From Rubripirellula tenax (GTDB taxonomy: Bacteria; Planctomycetota; Planctomycetia; Pirellulales; Pirellulaceae), in NCBI RefSeq assembly GCF_007860125.1, contig NZ_SJPW01000001.1, positions 496,001 through 560,000 of the forward strand: a stretch of DNA of 64,000 bases. The letters run 5' to 3'. Shown one piece after another: positions 35,631 to 44,025 of the stretch; positions within the stretch are counted from its first letter, which is position 1; the number at the start of each line of letters is the position of its first letter. Under the pieces are notes generated by a model. That model saw nothing but the letters and a program-made list of their open reading frames with translations. It was not told where the DNA came from and did not search any database. Position numbers and translations under genes: made by a program.

Positions 35631-35810
35631 ATGAACAACCCGCCCGAAGATCCGTCCGCATCACCGTGCATCCAAGTTTGCACGATCGACCAGCAGGGCG
35701 TGTGCGAGGGGTGCCACCGCACGCTGGACGAAATTGCCGCGTATTCCCGGCTCAATCCCCAGCAACGTCAAATCGTCAACCAGCGGGCCGCCGCGAGAAG
35801 GAAAAAGTAG
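35631..35810 (+). CDS. DUF1289-family small cysteine protein, 59 aa
   Basis: Translates from ATG 35631 to TAG 35810 as a 59-residue protein. SPCIQVCTIDQQGVCEGC (residues 11-28) followed by HRTLDEIAAYSRL matches the DUF1289 pattern of SPCIxVC...CxGCxRTxxEI, in which four cysteines probably bind a metal. The C-terminus is basic (RAAARRKK). Members are common in proteobacteria and planctomycetes and their role is unknown. It has no visible Shine-Dalgarno, and the MITE-like repeat ends 11 bases upstream. An out-of-frame overlapping 91-residue open frame at 35666-35941 is spurious. Confidence 0.85.
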   Translation: MNNPPEDPSASPCIQVCTIDQQGVCEGCHRTLDEIAAYSRLNPQQRQIVNQRAAARRKK

Positions 35811-35938
35811 ACTGCGCAGCCAACGCAGCTCCCGTCCAGTTTCCCACCCAGACGGGGTCGCTCGCTCTTTACTTTCACCGCCCTAGCGGCGACAATCCTC
35901 GCGTGAGCCTTTTGTGGCTCATCCCTCCAAGAAAAATT

Positions 35939-35976
35939 TAAAACCTTTCCCCGCACCGGGAAAGGTTTTCTTTTTG
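35939..35976 (+). terminator. Strong intrinsic terminator immediately upstream of greA
   Basis: A perfect 11-bp stem AAACCTTTCCC / GGGAAAGGTTT with a short CGCACC-type loop is followed by TTTCTTTTTG. It ends 15 bases before the greA Shine-Dalgarno (AAGGA). It may simply end the DUF1289 transcript, but there is almost no room for a greA promoter downstream, so it may control greA. Confidence 0.88.
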
Positions 35977-36005
35977 TCGAACGTCGAACTCAAAGGACTG
36001 GTGCC

Positions 36006-36482
36006 ATGATCGAATCGGTACCCATGACCCGCGCGGGCTACAACAAGATCAAAGCCGAAATCGAACGCCTGGAAGTCGAGATGGCGGCTTGCACCGATCG
36101 GATTGCCGAAGCACGTGCCGAAGGCGATTTGAAGGAGAACGCCGAGTACCATGCCCAGCGTGAAAACCAAGGCATGATCGCGGCCAAGATCTCGCAACAC
36201 AAAGACAAGATCGCGCGCGCCACGATCATCGATATGGCCACCCTGCCCAAGGACGAAGTTGTCTTTGGATGCACCGTCACGGTTGAAGACGTGGCGTATG
36301 GCGACGAAGAACAGTTTACGTTGGTCGGCGCCGGCGAAGACGACGTCAACGCCGGCAAGGTGTTGGTGACCAGCCCATTCGGCCAAGGCTTGATCGGCAA
36401 GAAGGTCGGCGAGACGGCTGAGATCGATGCGCCGGCGGGTAAGCTGAAGTTCAAAATCTTAAAGATCGAGTTCTTGGATTGA
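36006..36482 (+). CDS. greA: Transcription elongation factor GreA
   Basis: 158 residues, the usual length. The N-terminal coiled coil includes [20 protein letters not shown] and the acidic tip region [19 protein letters not shown], where D and E residues insert into the RNA polymerase secondary channel to stimulate transcript cleavage. The C-terminal FKBP-like domain includes [22 protein letters not shown] and [26 protein letters not shown] 36006 has AAGGA eight bases upstream; a second Met at residue 7 is also possible. The gene overlaps the next by one base (TGATG). Confidence 0.97.
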   Translation: MIESVPMTRAGYNKIKAEIERLEVEMAACTDRIAEARAEGDLKENAEYHAQRENQGMIAAKISQHKDKIARATIIDMATLPKDEVVFGCTVTVEDVAYGDEEQFTLVGAGEDDVNAGKVLVTSPFGQGLIGKKVGETAEIDAPAGKLKFKILKIEFLD

Positions 36483-37249
36483 TGTCTGACGAATCCGCCG
36501 ACCCTGAAGCCGAACGGGAACCCGAACTCGAATCGGTTTCACCGGAACAACCAACGACCCCATCGCCGACTTCGCCGCCCCAGCCGCCAACGAAAGGCGA
36601 TGATGGCCCTGGTTGGATGCCGGCGATCTTGGCCGCGACCGCGCTGATGGGCATCGCCGGCTTTGTGTTCTGTGGATTCTCGACTTGGTTGCTGTTTCAA
36701 AAACGAACCGAGTTTGCGATCCGGACGCTTCGCGATGCGTACATCCCCGAACTGGAACAGAGCCTGCTGGAGCCTGACGAGAAGCAACTGGTGATCAAAC
36801 AGGTCACCCGGTTGGTCGATGAGATGCAGCGTGGCAAATACGAGAACTGGCAATCCGCGGGAATCCTGCAACGGCTACAGCGATTGCCGGTGATCCAGTG
36901 GGGTGAACTGTACGCCGTCGATGCCGCAGCAACGAAGAACGCGTCGCCCGAAGTGGCGGCCGAAACGTCGAAACAGTTGTCGCGATTGCGGCGATCGGTC
37001 GAAGTCGGGAAGACGACGTCGTTCGATTTCGAAGACGTTTTAACACCGGTCTACATTGCCGATAGCACTCGCCCCGGTGGCCACCGACTACAGCAACCGA
37101 TCGACGTCGATGCGATCATCGATGTCGTCCAACGGGCCAGACTGGTGGCGGATCGCGAAAAGGTTCCGGACGAGAGTTTTTCGAATGCGCGGATCGAAGC
37201 GATCGTCCGCGAACAAATCAACGCGGGTGTGGCCGACGGCGGCTTTTAG
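36482..37249 (+). CDS. Single-pass membrane protein of unknown function, 255 aa
   Basis: A Pro/Glu/Ser-rich cytoplasmic N-terminus of about 45 residues precedes one TM helix (MPAILAATALMGIAGFVFCGF, about 47-67). The remaining 180 residues are mostly helical with many charged residues (DEKQLVIKQVTRLVDEMQRG). No family recognised. ATG 36482 overlaps the greA stop by one base, so it is probably translated together with greA. An assignment to transcription is not supported by any motif. Confidence 0.8.
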   Translation: MSDESADPEAEREPELESVSPEQPTTPSPTSPPQPPTKGDDGPGWMPAILAATALMGIAGFVFCGFSTWLLFQKRTEFAIRTLRDAYIPELEQSLLEPDEKQLVIKQVTRLVDEMQRGKYENWQSAGILQRLQRLPVIQWGELYAVDAAATKNASPEVAAETSKQLSRLRRSVEVGKTTSFDFEDVLTPVYIADSTRPGGHRLQQPIDVDAIIDVVQRARLVADREKVPDESFSNARIEAIVREQINAGVADGGF

Positions 37250-37348
37250 CGCCCCGATTGCCGGTGCGCTAGAGTCCAATGGTCTGGCGGAGTGTTCGTC
37301 TTGTACACGACGCCCGGGAATGTGGATGAAGCACTAGGAATATCGAAG

Positions 37349-38872
37349 TTGTCTGAACGAAAAGTGGTCATCGTAGGGGCCGGCCCCGGCGGATTGGCGG
37401 CGGCGATGCAATTGGCTCACGCCGGTTGTGATGTCACGGTCTTGGAAAAGAGCGACCGAGTTGGCGGTCGCACGTCGGCGATCGAAGCCGACGGATTCCG
37501 GTTCGACTGTGGGCCCACGTTCTTTTTGTATCCCCGCGTGCTGTCGGAGATCTTCGCCTCGGTCGGCCGCGACTTGATGGACGAAGTCCCGATGACTCGA
37601 CTGGATCCCCAATATCGGTTGACGTTTGCGCAAGGCGGCCAGCTCGACTGTACCGCCGACATGGACGAAATGGATCGCCAGATCGCGAAGATCTCGCCCG
37701 CCGACGTCGGTGCCCTGCGTCGGTACATGGACGACAACCGCGTGAAGTTGGCCAAGTTCCGGCCGATCCTAGAATCGCCGTTCAGCTCCGTCACCGACTT
37801 GATACGCCCTTCCCTGTTGCCCGCGGCGCGGCATCTGCATCCGATGCGTTCCCTGGGCACCGAATTAGAACGGTACTTCGACGATCCTCGTTTGGTGATC
37901 GCGTTCGCGTTCCAAGCCAAGTACTTGGGCATGTCTCCGTTTCAGTGCCCGAGCCTGTTCAGCATCCTTTCGTTTTTGGAATACGAATACGGCGTTTGGC
38001 ATCCGCAAGGCGGCTGCAGTCGGGTCAGCGAACGGATGGCCGAAATCGCGGAATCCATGGGCGTCAAGATTCGATTGAACGAAGCGGTCACGTCGGTGGA
38101 ACTGGTGGGCAAGCGTTTAAAGACACTTCACACCGACGTCGATCGTTATGACGCCGATTCGTTCGTCGTCAACGCCGACTTTGCTCACTGGATGACGAAG
38201 ACGATTCCGAATGCGTCGCGAAAGCGATGGAGCGACGAGAAACTGGCTGGCAAGAAATACTCGTGCAGCACCTTCATGCTTTACCTGGGCATCGAAGGGA
38301 TTTATGCCGACCTTCCTCATCACAGCATTCACATTGCCAACGACTATGAAAAAAATCTGCGCGAGATCGAAGTCGAGCATGTGCTCAGCAGCGACCCGTC
38401 GTTCTATGTTCAAAACGCCTCGGTGACGGATGTGTCGCTGGCACCACCCGGCCACAGCGCTTTGTATGTCCTGGTCCCCGTCACGCACCAACACCCCAAT
38501 GTCGACTGGAGCGTCGAATCCGATCGCTTCCGCGAATTGACACTCGACAAGTTGGCCGCGATCGGGCTGACCGATATCCGCGACCGTATTCGGTTCGAGC
38601 ATCGGATCACGCCGCACGACTGGGAACACAAGTACGCGATCTACAAAGGCGCCACATTCAACTTGGCGCACAACTTGGGGCAGATGCTGCACAAGCGACC
38701 GCACAACCGCTTCGAAGAGCTCGACGGTGTCTATTTGGTCGGCGGCGGTACCCATCCAGGCAGCGGGCTACCAGTGATCTACGAATCGAGTCGGATCTCC
38801 AGTCGGCTGCTACTGAACGATCTCGGCGTCAACACGGACTTCATCGAAGAAGCGGCCGCGGTCGGCGCTTAG
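37349..38872 (+). CDS. CrtI-like FAD-dependent desaturase/isomerase (phytoene desaturase family)
   Basis: About 507 residues from TTG 37349. The dinucleotide-binding motif [15 protein letters not shown] with downstream [14 protein letters not shown] binds FAD. The C-terminal motif [20 protein letters not shown] is the family pattern (GxGTHPGxGxP) of carotenoid desaturases. Central segments such as [30 protein letters not shown] are also typical. It probably desaturates or oxidises a C30 or C40 polyene in the membrane; many planctomycetes are pigmented. No crtB or squalene-type partner lies nearby. AGGA sits nine bases before TTG 37349, but an in-frame GTG at 37292 is an alternative, so the exact start is uncertain. 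The stop lies inside the left end of a MITE-like repeat. Confidence 0.9.
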   Translation: MSERKVVIVGAGPGGLAAAMQLAHAGCDVTVLEKSDRVGGRTSAIEADGFRFDCGPTFFLYPRVLSEIFASVGRDLMDEVPMTRLDPQYRLTFAQGGQLDCTADMDEMDRQIAKISPADVGALRRYMDDNRVKLAKFRPILESPFSSVTDLIRPSLLPAARHLHPMRSLGTELERYFDDPRLVIAFAFQAKYLGMSPFQCPSLFSILSFLEYEYGVWHPQGGCSRVSERMAEIAESMGVKIRLNEAVTSVELVGKRLKTLHTDVDRYDADSFVVNADFAHWMTKTIPNASRKRWSDEKLAGKKYSCSTFMLYLGIEGIYADLPHHSIHIANDYEKNLREIEVEHVLSSDPSFYVQNASVTDVSLAPPGHSALYVLVPVTHQHPNVDWSVESDRFRELTLDKLAAIGLTDIRDRIRFEHRITPHDWEHKYAIYKGATFNLAHNLGQMLHKRPHNRFEELDGVYLVGGGTHPGSGLPVIYESSRISSRLLLNDLGVNTDFIEEAAAVGA

Positions 38873-38973
38873 CAGCCTGTTGAAAAAAGGGTCTACCTCT
38901 CCGACGCTTCGAATTCACAATGTTTCAGCAACGTCCCCAAAGGGCCAGAGCCCTTTTTCAACAGGCCGTTAGC
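38869..38973. repeat. MITE-like element, copy 2
   Basis: Shares ends and core with copy 1 (35513-35619): TTAGCAGCCTGTTGAAAAAA at the left, CCCTTTTTCAACAGGC-CGTTAG at the right. The left end supplies the TAG stop codon of the CrtI-like gene. The paired ends could act as a bidirectional terminator. Confidence 0.9.
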
Positions 38974-39009
38974 CCACCGGATCACTTGATCGTCCTGAAC
39001 ACCATATAC

Positions 39010-39050
39010 CGTGCGACGGCGTCGCGGGACATCGTCGGCAAAGCAGCAGG
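39010..39050. repeat. REP-like dispersed repeat, fragment
   Basis: GTGCGACGGCGTCGCGGGAC-ATCGTCGGCAAAGCAGC resembles part of the REP-like element (GCGACxxCGxxxGCGGGAC, then GCAAAGCAG) but lacks a recognisable left half. Confidence 0.4.
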
Positions 39051-39056
39051 TGGGAT

Positions 39057-40139
39057 TTAAGGCAGCATGTCGATGACGCGCTGCAGATCGTCAGGGATCG
39101 GCGCCTCGAACGTCATTGGCTTGCCGGTCTGTGGATTCACTATCGTCAACTTGCGCGCGTGCAGCGCTTGTCGATTCAACACGACGGTTTTGTCGGACTC
39201 GTCTCGCTTGCCAAGCTTCAGCGAAGACTCACTCACTTCGCTGTGCCCGCCATAAAGCTTGTCGCACAAAATCGGCGAGCGAATGTGAGCCAAGTGAACT
39301 CGCAATTGGTGCGTGCGTCCCGTCTTGGGCAACAACCGCACTTGCACGAATCGGCCGTGACGCGAAATCACTTCATAGAACGTTGACGCAGGCTTGCTGG
39401 TCACGTGTCCGTCGCGAATCGCCATTTTGTCGCGCTGGTAAGGGTGGCGACCGATGGGCGCGTCGATGATGTCTCGGTCGCGATCCAGCGGCGCGTTGGT
39501 GATCGCGTAATATTCCTTTTCGGTCGAACGATCAGCAAATTGGGCCGACAAATGCACGTGGACCGCATTGGTTTTCGCTACCACGATCACACCAGACGTG
39601 TCCCGGTCCAACCGGTGGACAATGCCGGGGCGCGTTGGGCCACCGACGTCCGAAAGTGATTGAAACCGATACGCCAGCGCGCTGGTCAACGTGCCGGTCC
39701 AATTTCCTCGCGCGGGGTGGACGACCATGCCGGGTGGTTTGTTGATGACGACCATCCCGTCGTCTTCGTACAACACGTCCAGCGGTATATTTTCGGGGAC
39801 CGTGTCGTCGGTCGGCAGCGGCGGAACGCGAAATCGAACCCGCTGGCCCTCTTTGAGCTTTAAACTGGGACGACAAACGCGACCATCGACTTCCGCGCCA
39901 TCGTCCTGGACGGCGGCTCGGATTTGTGTGCGGCTGTAACCATCACAGCTTTGCGTCAGAAAGAGATCAACGCGATCGCCGTCCGCCGATTCGGGCACGA
40001 CAAAGTCGCGATACACGGTTTCAGCAACCACCGCTTCACCGTCGACTTCTTCGACGTCGTCGTTGCTGTTGTCTTCCGATTCGTCATCCGTGCGAGTTTG
40101 GTTCCGCGGTCGATCATCGCCGCGCCGGTTACTCGGCAC
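39057..40139 (-). CDS. RluD/RluA-family pseudouridine synthase
   Basis: 360 residues. An acidic N-terminal tail of about 45 residues is followed by an S4 RNA-binding domain (DRVDLFLTQSCDGYSRTQIRA, about 53-110). The catalytic domain contains RPGIVHRLDRDTSGVIVVAK near 168-187 with the conserved Asp, and later KTGRTHQLRVHLAHI. This matches RluD-type enzymes that convert uridines in 23S rRNA to pseudouridine. Its ATG overlaps the end of the upstream TPR-like gene by 11 bases, so the two are translated together. RluD is the most likely subtype from the S4 domain, but RluC-type specificity is not excluded. Confidence 0.93.
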   Translation of the reverse strand: MPSNRRGDDRPRNQTRTDDESEDNSNDDVEEVDGEAVVAETVYRDFVVPESADGDRVDLFLTQSCDGYSRTQIRAAVQDDGAEVDGRVCRPSLKLKEGQRVRFRVPPLPTDDTVPENIPLDVLYEDDGMVVINKPPGMVVHPARGNWTGTLTSALAYRFQSLSDVGGPTRPGIVHRLDRDTSGVIVVAKTNAVHVHLSAQFADRSTEKEYYAITNAPLDRDRDIIDAPIGRHPYQRDKMAIRDGHVTSKPASTFYEVISRHGRFVQVRLLPKTGRTHQLRVHLAHIRSPILCDKLYGGHSEVSESSLKLGKRDESDKTVVLNRQALHARKLTIVNPQTGKPMTFEAPIPDDLQRVIDMLP

Positions 40140-41016
40140 TGGCGGCTTCAGTCTTGGCTTCAGGCGCGGCAGAGTCGAGCTCAGCGGCGTCAGACTCAGC
40201 GGCTTCAGACTCAGCGGCGTCCGATTCGGCTTCGGCTTTCACGCCCGTGGCCGCGTCTTCATCCGACGGCAGATCAAGTCCTTCGTCGGACTCCATCACG
40301 TCGGAATTGGTGCCACCGGGAAGATCCAGATCGGGCAGGTCCAAGTCCGGCAGATCGGGCAATGCTTCGCTGCCAGGTAAAGACGGCGGCAGGGACGGAT
40401 CGGCGGGCGAGAAATCTTGGTCGGCGAACCAAGCCAAGAATTCTTTCGTTTTCGGTTTCTCCAAAGCCGCGATGCGTTCCTCGGCCTTCTCGGTCATCTG
40501 ATCCGATTCGGCGATGCCGATGGTTTTGCGATACTGTTCGATCGCCTTGTCCAGTTCGCCCAGCGATTCGTAAGTGCGAGCCAGACCGAAGTGGGCACGG
40601 GACATCAACAGTGGATCTTTGCTGCCGACGAGCGACTCGTCGTAAGCCACTTTGGCATCGTCAAGCAATCGCTTGGCGTTATCGCGGTCCGTGAACAGTG
40701 CGTCCACGCCGTCGGAAAGCAATTGGTTGGCTTCGTAGATTTTTGCCCACTCGCCGGCCAGCGTGCCCGGAAACTTCTCGCTGACGTCGGCCAGGACTTC
40801 GGTGTCCTTGCCATTCATCGCTTCCATCAACTCGAAAGTCGAATAGCTGCGTTTGCTGGTTTGTTCGCTGTTGTAAAGCATCCAGGCCAACCCAGCCACG
40901 ATCAGACCACCGACGACGACTGCGATCATCTTGGAGTGGGGTTCGATGAAGCGATTGATGCGATCGAGATAGATCGCAAGGTCGTTTTGTTGCAGTTCGT
41001 GACGTCGATCGTTCAT
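40129..41016 (-). CDS. Membrane-anchored TPR-like protein (YfgM/ancillary-translocon type) with acidic tail
   Basis: 295 residues from ATG 41016, with GGAA a few bases upstream. A polar N-terminus, one TM helix at about 29-47 (MIAVVVGGLIVAGLAWML), then TPR-like helices (EWAKIYEANQLLSDG, LLMSRAHFGLARTYESLGEL-DKAIEQY) resemble YfgM-like proteins that act at the periplasmic side of the translocon. From about residue 205 the sequence becomes Pro/Asp/Leu-rich (PDLPDLDLPDLDLPGG), and the last 45 residues are Ala/Glu/Ser/Asp repeats, encoded by tandem GACTCAGCGG-type repeats. The low-complexity tail is unusual. The family call is from architecture only. Confidence 0.75.
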   Translation of the reverse strand: MNDRRHELQQNDLAIYLDRINRFIEPHSKMIAVVVGGLIVAGLAWMLYNSEQTSKRSYSTFELMEAMNGKDTEVLADVSEKFPGTLAGEWAKIYEANQLLSDGVDALFTDRDNAKRLLDDAKVAYDESLVGSKDPLLMSRAHFGLARTYESLGELDKAIEQYRKTIGIAESDQMTEKAEERIAALEKPKTKEFLAWFADQDFSPADPSLPPSLPGSEALPDLPDLDLPDLDLPGGTNSDVMESDEGLDLPSDEDAATGVKAEAESDAAESEAAESDAAELDSAAPEAKTEAASAE

Positions 41017-41160
41017 GATCTTCCGTGGACTTCGATCAGTTGGACAGGGAGTTTCGAGCCCGGAAGTATAGAAATACCATGACTTTAGCGTCAAGGCGGA
41101 AGCCGACAGTTCCGGCGCCGTTTCCGCTCAAAACACCCTCGAAGCTTTGTGTGTCAACGA

Positions 41161-41189
41161 AAAGCGGGCAGCCTTGGCAGGCTGCCCGC
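41161..41189 (-). terminator. Intrinsic terminator of PEP-CTERM gene 1
   Basis: A perfect 10-bp stem GCGGGCAGCC / GGCTGCCCGC with a 6-base loop, followed on the minus strand by TTTTCG. It lies about 35 bases beyond the stop of the gene at 41224. Confidence 0.8.
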
Positions 41190-41223
41190 AATGTAACGAT
41201 CAGTCGTTTGTGGTCAAACGCGA

Positions 41224-41853
41224 TTAAGCGTTGACTTTGCGACGGCGACGATAGGTCGTCACGCCGAATGCACAGGCTCCGAATGCGAAGATCGCAAGCG
41301 AAGCGGGTTCTGGTACAGCGTTGGCACTTTGCATGCCCGAAAGCGTGACCGTTCCACCGGGGATCCAGTCCCATCCGCCATTGTTTACCGGGACCGATGA
41401 TGTCGCGATCAGTGTGAAGAAGAAGCTGTCGGGGCCCAAGACGCTGGTGTACGACGCGATCGGCGCGTGAACGAAGTTCAGGTCGAAGGCGTGGGACTGT
41501 GAAACACCGCCCGCGAAGCTGTAGGAACCGACCGTAACGCCGTTGATGCGAGCGTCAAACGTGTTGATGATGCCCGGGTTGGTGAAGTCGGACATGCTGA
41601 ATTGCCAACGCGAGCTGGTGGTGTTGGCCAGTCCTGTGTTGCCGAAGGTCTCTTCGACGTAGTCACCAATGTTGGCGTGGTTTCCGGTGCCACCAGCACC
41701 CAAAACACCGTTTCCGGTAAAGCCGTCACGAACGAACGAATTTTCGGTCGGGAAGCCAACCGAAGCCGTCGCCATCACGCCGGCTTGAGACTGCGCGGCG
41801 GTCATCACCAACAAAGCGACGCAGACCAACGCGGCTGAAAGGGAACGTATCAT
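41224..41853 (-). CDS. PEP-CTERM exported protein, paralogue 1
   Basis: 209 residues. A signal peptide (MIRSLSAALVCVALLVMTAA, cleavage near SQA-G) is followed by a beta-rich domain of about 150 residues and a C-terminal VPEPASLAIFAFGACAFG helix ending in YRRRRK, the PEP-CTERM sorting signal recognised by exosortase. Conserved blocks shared with paralogues 2-4 are GDYVEETFGNTGLANT, SRWQFSMSD, INTFDARINGVTVGSYSF, VLGPDSFFFTLIATS and PGGTVTLSGM. The domain has no function known to me. The start at 41853 is chosen because it begins the signal peptide. No exosortase gene is in the window. Confidence 0.9.
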   Translation of the reverse strand: MIRSLSAALVCVALLVMTAAQSQAGVMATASVGFPTENSFVRDGFTGNGVLGAGGTGNHANIGDYVEETFGNTGLANTTSSRWQFSMSDFTNPGIINTFDARINGVTVGSYSFAGGVSQSHAFDLNFVHAPIASYTSVLGPDSFFFTLIATSSVPVNNGGWDWIPGGTVTLSGMQSANAVPEPASLAIFAFGACAFGVTTYRRRRKVNA

Positions 41854-41873
41854 GCTAGAAATTCTCGATGTAA

Positions 41874-41909
41874 GGTTTGTTCTCAGCCCCCGTGAGGGGC
41901 TAACAAACC
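41874..41909 (-). promoter_or_regulatory. Leader hairpin upstream of PEP-CTERM gene 1
   Basis: Two stacked stems: GGTTTGTT / AACAAACC outside and AGCCCC / GGGGCT inside with a short loop and a CTC bulge, 21 bases before the start codon. Equivalent hairpins, different in sequence, precede paralogues 2-4. Confidence 0.5.
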
Positions 41910-42070
41910 AATGCTCGTTCAAGGATTTTCAAAACACAATACAAAAACCCACTACTTTCCGCAAAATCCCCAGAACCCCTATCTTTCCACGCGAGCATTC
42001 CCCGTTTGGAAGAAAATGGACGAGCATTCGTTAACGAAGTGCCATCTCTGGCTCGGGTTGGCAACAGGCA

Positions 42071-42097
42071 ACGGGCGGCCCTTGTGGGACCACCCGT
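42071..42097 (-). terminator. Possible hairpin terminator of PEP-CTERM gene 2
   Basis: ACGGGCGG / CCACCCGT imperfect stem about 30 bases after the stop at 42126. There is no clear T tract on the minus strand, so terminator function is uncertain. Stem sequence resembles those after genes 1 and 3. Confidence 0.35.
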
Positions 42098-42125
42098 GTC
42101 GTTATTTGCCGTGGTTTCGTCGATC

Positions 42126-42761
42126 TCAGACGGTCATTTTGCGACGGCGACGATAGGTCGTCACACCGAATGCACAGGCACCGAATGCGAAGATCGCAAG
42201 CGAAGCCGGTTCTGGCACAGCGTTGGCACTTTGCATGCCCGAAAGCGTGACCGTTCCACCAGGGAACCAGTTCCATGAGCCATCGCCGATCGGCACTGCC
42301 GAGGTCGCAATCAGCGTGAAGAAGAAGCTGTCGGGGCCCAAGACGCTGGTGTACGACGAAATCGGAGCGTAAGCAAAATTCAGGTCGAAAGAACGCGTCG
42401 AACCCGGATTTCCGTCGCCGATGAAGCTGTAGGAACCAACAGTCACCCCATTGATTCGCGCATCAAAGGTGTTGACGGTGCCAAGCTCGGTAACGTCCGA
42501 CATGCTGAACTGCCAACGAGAGCTGTCAGTGTTGGCCAGTCCGGTGTTGCCGAAGGTTTCTTCGACGTAATCACCGATGTTGTAGTGTTGACCACCACCG
42601 CCGCTGCCCAAGGTGCCAAAGCCGCTGATGGCATCACGGGTGGTGGAGTTTTCGGTGGGGAAGCCGATCACAGACGTCGCCATGACGCCGGCTTGCGATT
42701 GCGCGGCGGTCATCACCATCAGGGCGACGCAGCCCAACGCGGCAAAAAAGGTACGTTTCAT
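42126..42761 (-). CDS. PEP-CTERM exported protein, paralogue 2
   Basis: 211 residues, closely similar to paralogue 1 over its whole length, with signal peptide MKRTFFAALGCVALMVMTAA, GDYVEETFGNTGLANTDSS, VNTFDARINGVTVGSYSF, VLGPDSFFFTLIATS and C-terminal VPEPASLAIFAFGACAFG plus YRRRRK. ATG 42761 has AAGAGAG eight bases upstream and begins the signal peptide; an upstream in-frame start at 42926 reads through the leader. The separate leader hairpin suggests independent transcription rather than an operon with paralogue 1. Confidence 0.9.
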   Translation of the reverse strand: MKRTFFAALGCVALMVMTAAQSQAGVMATSVIGFPTENSTTRDAISGFGTLGSGGGGQHYNIGDYVEETFGNTGLANTDSSRWQFSMSDVTELGTVNTFDARINGVTVGSYSFIGDGNPGSTRSFDLNFAYAPISSYTSVLGPDSFFFTLIATSAVPIGDGSWNWFPGGTVTLSGMQSANAVPEPASLAIFAFGACAFGVTTYRRRRKMTV

Positions 42762-42788
42762 GTTGCAAACTCTCTTTGGGGGGAAGTT

Positions 42789-42817
42789 ACCACTCACCCC
42801 ACTTTTGGGTGAGTGGT
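42789..42817 (-). promoter_or_regulatory. Leader hairpin upstream of PEP-CTERM gene 2
   Basis: A perfect 11-bp stem ACCACTCACCC / GGGTGAGTGGT with a 7-base loop, 28 bases before the start codon. Its position matches the hairpin before gene 1 but its sequence does not. Confidence 0.55.
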
Positions 42818-42970
42818 TCAATGGTCGCTCAAAAATTTTGCAGATCAAGACGCAAGTCCGGAAAAACCCGCATTCTCCGCAAACTACCCATGTCGCCGAC
42901 TGGTGCGTGTCGCACCTGTCGTGCATCGCAAGCCGCAGATCGATTGAATCAACGCCTTGGTCTTTCCACG

Positions 42971-43002
42971 AAAAAAACGGGCAGCCTTGGGGGGCCGCCC
43001 GT
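42971..43002 (-). terminator. Intrinsic terminator of PEP-CTERM gene 3
   Basis: Stem ACGGGCAGCC / GGCCGCCCGT with one mismatch, followed on the minus strand by seven T residues. It lies about 30 bases beyond the stop at 43032. Confidence 0.85.
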
Positions 43003-43031
43003 TTCAGTGAAGATCGGTCGTTTCGAAGTGA

Positions 43032-43664
43032 CTAGGCGGTCGCTCGGCGACGGCGGCGATAAACCGAAGCGCCGAACGCACATGCACCGAAGGCAAACAC
43101 GGCCAGCGAAGCGGGCTCTGGCACGGCCGCGGCGTTGTTATTGCCGGTCAAAGTGACGGTTCCACCAGGAATCCAATTCCACGCGCCTTGGCCAAGAGGG
43201 ACCGTCGAAGTGGAAATCAATGTCAGGAAGAAGCTCTCGGGGCCGGCACCGCCGGTGAACGAAGCGATGGGAGCATAGGTGAAATCCAGATCAAACGTGT
43301 GCGTGGTCGGGGTCGCTCCGTCGCCATCGAAGCTGTACGAGCCGACCGTTGTACCGTTGATGCGCGCGTCAAACGTGCTGGTGACTCCTGCGTCCGTCGT
43401 GTCGGACATGCTGAACTGCCAACGCGAGCTGGTTGTGTCGACCAGTCCGGTGTTGCCAAAGGTTTCTTCGACATAGTCGCCGATCTCGACGTGGACTCCG
43501 CCGCCGCCCGAACCAAGCACACTATCGCCGAAAATCGCGTGACGTGTGAACGAGAATTCCGATGGGAAAGCTAGAGTCGTCGTCATGACGCCCGCGTGAG
43601 ATTGAGCTGCGCTCATCACCAACAAGGCGACGCACACCATTGCGGCAGAAAAGGAACGTTTCAT
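43032..43664 (-). CDS. PEP-CTERM exported protein, paralogue 3
   Basis: 210 residues with signal peptide MKRSFSAAMVCVALLVMSAA, the shared blocks GDYVEETFGNTGLVDTTSS, STFDARINGTTVGSYSF, FTLIS-like SFFLTLISTSTVP and the PEP-CTERM tail VPEPASLAVFAFGACAFG-ASVYRRRRR. It is more diverged than 1 and 2. Start at 43664 chosen at the signal peptide. Upstream leader contains a two-part hairpin. Confidence 0.9.
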   Translation of the reverse strand: MKRSFSAAMVCVALLVMSAAQSHAGVMTTTLAFPSEFSFTRHAIFGDSVLGSGGGGVHVEIGDYVEETFGNTGLVDTTSSRWQFSMSDTTDAGVTSTFDARINGTTVGSYSFDGDGATPTTHTFDLDFTYAPIASFTGGAGPESFFLTLISTSTVPLGQGAWNWIPGGTVTLTGNNNAAAVPEPASLAVFAFGACAFGASVYRRRRRATA

Positions 43665-44025
43665 GCTAGATCTTTGAGAAGAGAGAAGAGAGTCGATTGG
43701 GGAACGCCAAAAGGGTGGCCCGGCCAATGGATGATTACCGCAATTCTTTTCATTTCAAGAGCAAACGCCGTCAAAATCTGCAAAACCCGAAAAAACGACG
43801 CATTCCACCTATTTCACCCTGCCTACCAGGTGGGAGCCGACCGCCTCGCGAGGCCCAAAAAGCGGCCGATAACTTGATGTGCAAGCGATTCGCGGCGGCA
43901 AGCTTGGCATGGGCACTCGAACTCGCGAACGTGCCGGCCGACTGCTTGGGAGCGGACACTTTGTAGAAACAGGCCGCCGGACATTGGGACACGGATCATT
44001 GGGACACGGGACACCAAAACGCTGT
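43665..44025. other. Intergenic region between PEP-CTERM genes 3 and 4
   Basis: 361 bases without a convincing gene. It includes the leader of gene 3 with a two-part hairpin at 43695-43728 (ATTGG / CCAAT outside, GCCA / TGGC inside), a palindrome GCCTCGCGAGGC near 43851-43862, and just after gene 4 a tandem pair CATTGGGACACGG (about 43981-44010). No T-tailed hairpin is seen behind gene 4. Confidence 0.55.

Noticed and set aside
35666-35941. Plus-strand frame of 91 residues overlapping the DUF1289 gene
   Set aside because: It is in another frame, while the shorter frame carries the full DUF1289 cysteine motif.
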